A stretch of DNA of 6,772 bases from Candidatus Pollutiaquabacter sp. (GTDB taxonomy: Bacteria; Bacteroidota; Bacteroidia; AKYH767-A; 2013-40CM-41-45), in NCBI GenBank assembly GCA_903854075.1, contig CAINVI010000276.1, positions 1 to 6,772 on the forward strand, written 5' to 3'. Positions within the stretch are counted from its first letter, which is position 1; each line of letters opens with the position of its first letter. The notes below the pieces were generated by a model, which worked only from the letters and a program-made list of their open reading frames with translations, had not been told where the DNA came from and did not search any database. Below, one piece after another: positions 1 through 4,272 of the stretch. Position numbers and translations under genes: made by a program.

Positions 1-1
1 G

Positions 2-244
2 GATACCGTTTGGGTAAAATACAACGCTTCCGACTGGGGCAATGCGCCTCAGGGTTACGATATGCAAGTCATTGGCGATTTCCCGGAAGATCATGTCCAT
101 ATTGAAGGACTAAAATGTGGCAAATATTATCTGTATGCTTCCGGATGGGACACCTCCATCAACATGGAAGTAAAAGGCGGAATACCTTACGAAACAGACG
201 AATCCTCGGGAGAGGTTGTTGTTAAAATACCGGTCGTTGAATAA
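2..244 (+). CDS. Small secreted/lipoprotein-like protein, C-terminal part (5' end outside window)
   Basis: The frame is open from the window edge to the TAA at 242-244, giving 80 visible residues; the real start lies upstream. An internal ATG at 62 exists, but coding similarity begins before it, so it is not the start. The residues read as a short beta-sandwich of the Cna-B/carboxypeptidase-regulatory type: a strand with VWVKYN, then a conserved block HIEGLKCGKYYLYASGWD, then a strand ending EVVVKIPVVE. The next gene (314-736) has the matching blocks VYVKKN, FEGLHPGKYFVFSKGYD and LQLTLTVSE in the same order, so the two are tandem paralogues. By analogy this protein probably also carries a lipoprotein signal, but that part is not visible. 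The molecular function is not recognised. A strong hairpin starts 9 bases after the stop. Confidence 0.75.
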   Translation, partial: DTVWVKYNASDWGNAPQGYDMQVIGDFPEDHVHIEGLKCGKYYLYASGWDTSINMEVKGGIPYETDESSGEVVVKIPVVE

Positions 245-252
245 ACCGCCAC

Positions 253-286
253 GACAAAAGCTCCTTCGGGAGCTTTTGTCATTTTA
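253..286 (+). terminator. Intrinsic-type hairpin with UUCG tetraloop
   Basis: A perfect 12-bp stem (253-264 pairs with 269-280) closes on a C(TTCG)G tetraloop, one of the most stable RNA loops. It is followed by ATTTTA, a modest T tract. It sits just after the stop at 244 and separates the first gene from its paralogue. The internal run AAAA/TTTT in the stem could serve as extra U tract. The structure is certain. Full termination is less sure because the downstream T run is only four bases. Confidence 0.8.
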
Positions 287-307
287 CACCAAAAATGGTT
301 ACCTTTA
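275..307 (+). promoter_or_regulatory. Possible Bacteroidota promoter for the 314-2560 operon
   Basis: TTTG at 275-278 and TACCTTTA at 300-307 are separated by 21 bases, close to the Bacteroidota pattern TTTG-N19-21-TAnnTTTG, with one mismatch in the -7 element. Its -33 part lies inside the 3' arm of the hairpin at 253-280. Transcription would begin at about 312-316, almost on the ATG at 314, which implies a nearly leaderless message. This is pattern matching only. Confidence 0.3.
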
Positions 308-313
308 GAGTAG

Positions 314-736
314 ATGTTTAACGGCCAAAAATACGCTCCCTTCATTTTCAGCGCCAGCATTTACTTTGTTTTGGTTATACTTCAAACTGCATGTACAAAG
401 AGCAATGAAAATACCGGCGAATTAATTCCCGGCAATATCACGTTAGATATTACCGTAGAACATCACACCTGGGGCGTTCCTTACACTCATGTCTACGTGA
501 AGAAAAATACAACAATCTACCCTGGCGAAGACACGGCGCTGTATGACCTGCGAAAGATAACTGATAACGACGGAAAGGTATCCTTCGAAGGACTGCACCC
601 CGGTAAGTATTTCGTGTTTTCGAAAGGTTATGATATGATTTGGGGGGACACAGTCATCGGTTATAGCCCCGTTCAAATCGTCAGCACTGCACTCGAAAAC
701 AATTCCCTGCAACTGACGTTAACCGTTAGTGAGTAA
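314..736 (+). CDS. Small lipoprotein of unknown function, Cna-B/CarboxypepD-reg-like fold
   Basis: 140 residues. The N-terminus has a hydrophobic segment (about residues 9-23) followed by LQTAC with Cys27, a somewhat degenerate lipobox (Gln at -3), so export and lipidation are likely. The mature part (about residues 40-140) looks all-beta: ITLDITVEHH, VYVKKN, a TDNDGKVSFEGLHPGKY turn-strand block (about 83-99) and a final LQLTLTVSE strand. The DNDGKVSFEGL-PGKY pattern is typical of prealbumin-like regulatory modules in surface proteins. It is a paralogue of the preceding gene product. The stop at 734-736 is 13 bases before the preferred ATG of the cytochrome-propeller gene, so the two are probably co-transcribed. 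The start at 314 is the only ATG before the signal sequence. No catalytic motif is visible, and a structural or binding role for a surface redox system is a guess from context. Confidence 0.75.
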   Translation: MFNGQKYAPFIFSASIYFVLVILQTACTKSNENTGELIPGNITLDITVEHHTWGVPYTHVYVKKNTTIYPGEDTALYDLRKITDNDGKVSFEGLHPGKYFVFSKGYDMIWGDTVIGYSPVQIVSTALENNSLQLTLTVSE

Positions 737-749
737 GTTCACACCCCGT

Positions 750-2216
750 ATGAATCTGCGACTTATTTTTCTTTATGTATTTATACTGCTGCTTACGAGC
801 TGTGTGGACCATCATGTGGAAGAACCTGACTTAAGTGACTATCCAGAAGCGGTTGCTGCCATTATCAATAACAAATGCGCCACAGCTGGCTGCCATAATG
901 ATATTAGTTATGCCAATGCCGGCGGTATTGATTTAAGCACTTGGGGAAGACTCTTTGACGGCGGCAGAAGTGGCAGCAGTGTTATTCCCTACTCCACGGA
1001 CTACAGCTTTCTATTGTACTTTGTCAATACCGATTCCACGCGTGGTCCGGCATTGTTGCCAACTATGCCGATCGGTGACGCTCCCCTTTCTCTTTCAGAA
1101 TATCAAACCTTATACGACTGGATTCAATCCGGAGCACCAAATAAAAACGGAACGGTGCGTTATCCTCCACGTGCCGAACGAAAGAAAATCTACACGTGCA
1201 TGCAGGGCTGTGATCAGGTCGCCGTTATCGATGCTGAGAGCAATAACATCATGGCCTATGTGAGTGTCGGTAATGACCCAGGACTGATCGAAGCTCCACA
1301 TATGATCCGTGTTTCGCCGGACGGACTGTATTGGTATGCTGTTTTTTATTCTGGAAATGTGGTCCAGAAATTCAGCACTCTGGACGATCGCTTGTTAGGT
1401 ACCGCACAAATCGGACCGGCCGACTGGAACACAATCATGATTACGCCGGACGGCACCAAAGGATTTGTGAATGGCACGAATGCCGGAACCACGGTTGTGC
1501 TTGACTTAGTCAATATGATAGAACTTACCCGCTTCAGTATTGACTTCCCGCACGGCGGCTTCATCACACCGAACGGTCGTTGGCTCTATCTCACCTCGCA
1601 ACTGGGAAACTTCATCAACAAGGTCGATCTGAGCGATCCGTTTTATTCTTATGACGCTGTCATCTTGCAGCCCGGCGAAATAAAAACGACGGCTTCCCGG
1701 TATGATGCTCATGAAATCATCCTTTCAGAGGACGGCAACACTTATTTTGTAAGCTGTCAGACTTCTGACGAAGTGCGCGCATTCCGCACTTCCAATGACA
1801 GTCTGCTCGCCGTGATACCCGTGGGTGATTTCCCGCAAGAATTCGCTGCCTCTTCAGACTATCCGTACGTCTACGTCACCTGTACCGAAGACCCGATCAG
1901 TAGCTCACAAAAAGGAACGGTCTACATTATCAATTCTACCACCCTTTCGGTACAACAGTTTATTCCAACAGGATACCAACCGCACGGCATTGCCGTTGAC
2001 GATGATAAAAACCTGGTCTATGTGGCGCACTTAAATCTGGACAATAACGGTCCTGCACCACACCACGTTTCGGAATGTGGCGGCCGAAACGGGTACATTA
2101 CGTGTATTGACGAACGCACACTGACTCTTTACCGAAAGTCGCTACCCAACGGCTCCACGTATCTTTATCGCCAGGAAGTTCTTCGCGCTCCCTATTTCGT
2201 AAGTTATAAGCGATGA
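750..2216 (+). CDS. Lipoprotein with c-type cytochrome-like domain fused to YncE-like beta-propeller
   Basis: 488 residues from the ATG at 750. A GTG at 729 would add seven residues and overlap the previous gene by 8 bp. The ATG is preferred because it gives a compact signal peptide, MNLRLIFLYVFILLLTSC, with lipobox LTSC (Cys18). Residues 33-131 resemble a cytochrome c module of the kind common in Bacteroidota surface proteins: IINNKCATAGCHN holds a CX4CH haem-binding variant (Cys43, Cys48, His49), Met106 in TMP is a candidate second axial ligand, and WIQSGAP (124-130) is the typical terminal helix. From about 145 to the C-terminus are repeated propeller blades with VSPDG, ITPDG, ITPNG and LSEDG turns, as in YncE/40-residue beta-propeller proteins. 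Blade-start histidines recur (184, 268, 321, 412, 438-439). It probably sits on the outer membrane or periplasmic face and takes part in electron transfer or metal binding; the substrate is unknown. Its stop overlaps the next start. Confidence 0.85.
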   Translation: MNLRLIFLYVFILLLTSCVDHHVEEPDLSDYPEAVAAIINNKCATAGCHNDISYANAGGIDLSTWGRLFDGGRSGSSVIPYSTDYSFLLYFVNTDSTRGPALLPTMPIGDAPLSLSEYQTLYDWIQSGAPNKNGTVRYPPRAERKKIYTCMQGCDQVAVIDAESNNIMAYVSVGNDPGLIEAPHMIRVSPDGLYWYAVFYSGNVVQKFSTLDDRLLGTAQIGPADWNTIMITPDGTKGFVNGTNAGTTVVLDLVNMIELTRFSIDFPHGGFITPNGRWLYLTSQLGNFINKVDLSDPFYSYDAVILQPGEIKTTASRYDAHEIILSEDGNTYFVSCQTSDEVRAFRTSNDSLLAVIPVGDFPQEFAASSDYPYVYVTCTEDPISSSQKGTVYIINSTTLSVQQFIPTGYQPHGIAVDDDKNLVYVAHLNLDNNGPAPHHVSECGGRNGYITCIDERTLTLYRKSLPNGSTYLYRQEVLRAPYFVSYKR

Positions 2217-2560
2217 ATAAACCAGGACTTGTTGTTATTGACGGCGACTGCGCTTTTTGCAGATCGTGTGCCGCCTATCTGAAACGCCACGATAAAAAAA
2301 ACAGACTTAGTATTGAATTCCATCAAGAAGACCTGCATGATAATCCACTGAAATCAGAAGGAGTATCATCGGTACGCTACATCCGAGACGGTAACACCTA
2401 TCTTTACGACGAAGCTGTACTCCGCATTCTTTCTGAATTGGGAATAATGCACCGTTTGCTATCAATAGCATTGCGGATTATACCAGGAGCCCTCCGGAAA
2501 TCAGCTTATCGTTTCATAGCGAAACGAAGAAAAAAACTGTTCACGAATTCTTCCTGTTAA
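2213..2560 (+). CDS. DCC-family (DUF393) thiol-disulfide oxidoreductase-like protein
   Basis: 115 residues, close to the family's usual length. The N-terminus has the family signature: a short strand (LVVID) then DGDCAFC, a CxxC pair (Cys13, Cys16) in thioredoxin-like position, with an extra Cys19. The middle SVRYIRDGNTYLYDEAVLRIL matches the family's second conserved block, where a substrate strand precedes a helix. The end, AYRFIAKRRKKLF, matches the family's terminal basic helix. There is no signal peptide, so a cytoplasmic or membrane-inner-face location is expected. The ATG overlaps the stop of the cytochrome-propeller gene as ATGA (2213-2216), suggesting translational coupling. DCC proteins are assigned redox activity mainly from the motif, and the true substrate is rarely known. 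Linkage to a haem-type protein suggests thiol or haem handling, which is inference. Confidence 0.88.
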   Translation: MNKPGLVVIDGDCAFCRSCAAYLKRHDKKNRLSIEFHQEDLHDNPLKSEGVSSVRYIRDGNTYLYDEAVLRILSELGIMHRLLSIALRIIPGALRKSAYRFIAKRRKKLFTNSSC

Positions 2561-2592
2561 AAAAAAGCACCGTCATTGCGGTGCTTTTTTTT
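2559..2592. terminator. Bidirectional intrinsic terminator between convergent operon and mdh
   Basis: Stem GCACCG (2567-2572) pairs with CGGTGC (2579-2584) around a 6-base loop. It is flanked by eight A (2559-2566) and eight T (2585-2592), so it is symmetrical and gives a hairpin plus U8 on either strand. The A run even includes the last two bases of the TAA stop of the DCC gene. On the - strand it lies 15 bases after the mdh stop. Confidence 0.92.
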
Positions 2593-2607
2593 AGTTGATT
2601 AATCTTA

Positions 2608-3552
2608 TTATTTCGCAGCTGGAGCGGACATATTGTCGAGTACATCCATTACCTCTTTCACTGCTTTGGCGGAATCGTGCAACAGTTTCATTTCGTCTTC
2701 CGTCAACTTGAGCTCAATGATATCTTCAATACCGTTTTTACCCAGTTTTACAGGCACACCAAGGTAGATATCCTTCAAGCCATACTGTCCATCCAGTAAC
2801 GCACAGCAAGGAAAGATGCGCTTCTGATCCTTTACGATCGCTTCTACCATTTGAGCGGCTGCAGCTCCGGGTGCGTACCATGCAGAAGTACCCATCAGGT
2901 TCACCAGTTCTCCGCCACCTTTTTTAGTCCGTTCGACGATGGCATCCAGCTTATCTTTAGCGATGAGCTCCGTTACCGGAATTCCGCCTACTGTGGTATA
3001 ACGAGGAAGAGGCACCATGGTATCACCATGCCCACCCATCAAAACGGCTTGAATATCTTTCGGGGAGGTATCCAGTGCTTCTGCGAGAAAGGCACGATAG
3101 CGCGCGGTATCAAGAATCCCAGCCATACCGAAGACACGCTTGCTGTCAATCTTCGCCGTGAGGTACGCACAATACGTCATTACATCGAGCGGATTAGAAA
3201 CGACAATAATGATCGTATTTGGAGAATACTTGATAATATTCTCGGTGACCGATCGAACGATTCCGGCATTGGTTGCGATCAAATCATCGCGGCTCATGCC
3301 GGGTTTCCGTGGAAGACCCGATGTGATAACTACCACATCGGAATTTGCAGTTTTGGAATAATCATTCGTGCTCCCGATAACACGGGTATCATACAGGTTG
3401 ATCGGACTAGTCTGCCAGATATCCAAAGATTTACCTTCGGCAATTCCTTCCTTGATATCGAGCAGCACAACTTCGTGTACAAAATCCTTGTGAGCAATGA
3501 CATCAGCGCATGTTGCACCTACGTTTCCTGCTCCTACAACAGTGACTTTCAT
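2608..3552 (-). CDS. mdh: Malate dehydrogenase, NAD-dependent (LDH-like type)
   Basis: 314 residues, full length for the LDH-like bacterial malate dehydrogenases (about 310). It catalyses the reversible oxidation of malate to oxaloacetate with NAD+ in the TCA cycle, in the cytoplasm. The Rossmann fold opens with GAGNVG (7-12), and Asp32 at the end of the second strand (VVLLDIKEG) predicts NAD rather than NADP. The substrate loop GLPRKPGMSRDD supplies Arg82 and Arg88; Arg82 is the malate-specific residue, where lactate dehydrogenases have Gln. VSNP holds Asn120. The catalytic relay is Asp148 (GILDTARYR, with substrate-binding Arg151) and His175 (GGHGDTMVP). GVPVKLGKNGIE near residue 270 is the family's C-terminal signature. 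The start is the ATG just before the first strand. The gene stands alone, convergent with the upstream operon through a shared terminator, with its own promoter in the 3553-3852 spacer. Nothing appears broken. Confidence 0.98.
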   Translation of the reverse strand: MKVTVVGAGNVGATCADVIAHKDFVHEVVLLDIKEGIAEGKSLDIWQTSPINLYDTRVIGSTNDYSKTANSDVVVITSGLPRKPGMSRDDLIATNAGIVRSVTENIIKYSPNTIIIVVSNPLDVMTYCAYLTAKIDSKRVFGMAGILDTARYRAFLAEALDTSPKDIQAVLMGGHGDTMVPLPRYTTVGGIPVTELIAKDKLDAIVERTKKGGGELVNLMGTSAWYAPGAAAAQMVEAIVKDQKRIFPCCALLDGQYGLKDIYLGVPVKLGKNGIEDIIELKLTEDEMKLLHDSAKAVKEVMDVLDNMSAPAAK

Positions 3553-3587
3553 GGGATATGGATGATTTGATAGATGTAATAAGTGCT

Positions 3588-3595
3588 CAAAATTA
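3588..3595 (-). promoter_or_regulatory. Probable -7 element of mdh
   Basis: On the - strand these bases read TAATTTTG, a perfect match to the Bacteroidota -7 consensus TAnnTTTG. It lies 35 bases upstream of the mdh ATG, giving a leader of about 30 bases. The only nearby TTG for a -33 element (3613-3611 read on the - strand) is 15 bases away, shorter than the usual 17-23, so the upstream half is weak. Confidence 0.45.
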
Positions 3596-3604
3596 AGAAA
3601 AATA

Positions 3605-3792
3605 AGGGGTCAAGAAGTTGAAAAAATAGCAGAATTACCGTGCCAAAATTGACCATGGACTAAAAAGGCTTTTTTTGCTTAAAAAAGGCATAAACACTGA
3701 CCCCTAAACTTCAGCTTAAATTAAACAAAAGGTGCAAGTTTAGGCCTTGAATTACAGTATTTAGTTTAATAAAAATTCGTTATATTAGGGGT
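3605..3792. repeat. Three alternating AGGGGT elements forming long-range inverted repeats
   Basis: AGGGGTCA at 3605-3612, its exact complement TGACCCCT at 3698-3705, and TTAGGGGT at 3785-3792, which is the exact complement of ACCCCTAA at 3700-3707. The GC-rich core stands out from its AT-rich setting. The middle element can pair with either outer one. They may be operator sites for a regulator or alternative RNA pairings. The matches are real, but function is inferred. Confidence 0.5.
3703..3744. repeat. 9-bp inverted repeat with 24-base loop
   Basis: CCTAAACTT (3703-3711) is the exact reverse complement of AAGTTTAGG (3736-3744). A shorter pair, ATTAAAC (3720-3726) with GTTTAAT (3764-3770), interleaves with it. 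The left arm overlaps the middle AGGGGT element, so formation of the two structures would be mutually exclusive. Confidence 0.45.
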
Positions 3793-3852
3793 TGATTAAT
3801 AGCTGAATATCTTCATTTTAAGGCCATTTATAAATTATTAGGTGTTTACGAA

Positions 3853-4254
3853 ATGATAACCAAAAGAACAACCCATCAAGTCAACGAATACGGCACATCA
3901 CCGTTTTGTTTAACCTTCGTCCTTTTATTATTTCTCTTTAGCCTCGTCAATAACTTATCCGCCCAGTCATTTACTACCGGTAAATCACCCCAAACGGCAG
4001 CAATAAATCAAATGTATTACAAGGTTGTAGTTGGCGGCAGAAACTGGAAAGAAAACCTCGTTAAAGTAGACACCGAACTTGCATCCGCTAACATCACCGT
4101 TCACCAAAAAGATACTACTGCTAATTTTTTATTGCTGACTTGCAATAAAGGCTGTCAAATTGAAGACATTAAAAAAGTCCTGGCAAAATTCAACATCGGT
4201 ATTGCGTCCTATCAGGAAGCATACAGCAGCCGCAAACCGGAATTCTTTGAATAG
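3853..4254 (+). CDS. Small secreted protein of unknown function upstream of the SprB-repeat gene
   Basis: 133 residues. A hydrophobic core (about 18-32, CLTFVLLLFLFSLV) is followed by NNLSAQS, giving a type I signal peptide likely cut after Ala37 (LSA before QS). The mature 96 residues read as alternating strands and helices: YYKVVVGG, ENLVKVDTELASANI, FLLLTC, IEDIKKVLAKFNIGIASYQ. That beta-alpha-beta-beta-alpha-beta-like order suggests a small ferredoxin-like fold, similar in outline to heavy-metal-associated domains. The cysteines are CX3C (97, 101), not the CxxC metal motif at the usual site, so metal binding is not claimed. The stop is 18 bases before the ATG of the large repeat protein, so the pair is probably one transcription unit and this may be an accessory or partner. 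The start is the first ATG after an AT-rich leader; no Shine-Dalgarno is seen. Family not recognised. Confidence 0.72.
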   Translation: MITKRTTHQVNEYGTSPFCLTFVLLLFLFSLVNNLSAQSFTTGKSPQTAAINQMYYKVVVGGRNWKENLVKVDTELASANITVHQKDTTANFLLLTCNKGCQIEDIKKVLAKFNIGIASYQEAYSSRKPEFFE

Positions 4255-4272
4255 CACTTCTAACTTTCCTGC

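Larger units (their letters stand above)
3553..3852. other. AT-rich intergenic spacer between divergent mdh and the 3853 gene
   Basis: These 300 bases contain no ORF with coding character. They hold the likely mdh -7 element, A/T tracts (for example 3671-3676 and 3681-3686) and the inverted repeats listed separately. The right half must carry the promoter of the 3853 gene, but no convincing TTTG/TAnnTTTG pair was found there. Confidence 0.7.

Noticed and set aside
443..712. Minus-strand 89-codon ORF
   Set aside because: It is antisense to the 140-aa lipoprotein gene, which has a signal sequence and a paralogue next door; the antisense product has no recognisable features.
729..749. GTG at 729 as start of the cytochrome-propeller gene
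   Set aside because: It would overlap the upstream gene by 8 bases and add polar residues before the signal peptide. The ATG at 750 gives a standard lipoprotein signal. It is not excluded.
1197..1214. Second haem-like motif CMQGCD in the propeller protein
   Set aside because: The spacing is CX3C and the following residue is Asp, not His, so it is not a c-type haem site. A disulfide is more likely.
2851..3570. 239-codon + strand ORF opposite mdh
   Set aside because: It lies entirely antisense to a complete, motif-perfect malate dehydrogenase; its translation is Cys/His/Ile-rich with no recognisable domain, as expected of a shadow frame.
3661..3690. A/T-rich near-repeat (AAAAAGGC, T7GC, AAAAAAGGC) as a terminator
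   Set aside because: The possible stem is almost entirely A-T and no gene ends nearby, so this is more likely plain AT-rich promoter DNA.
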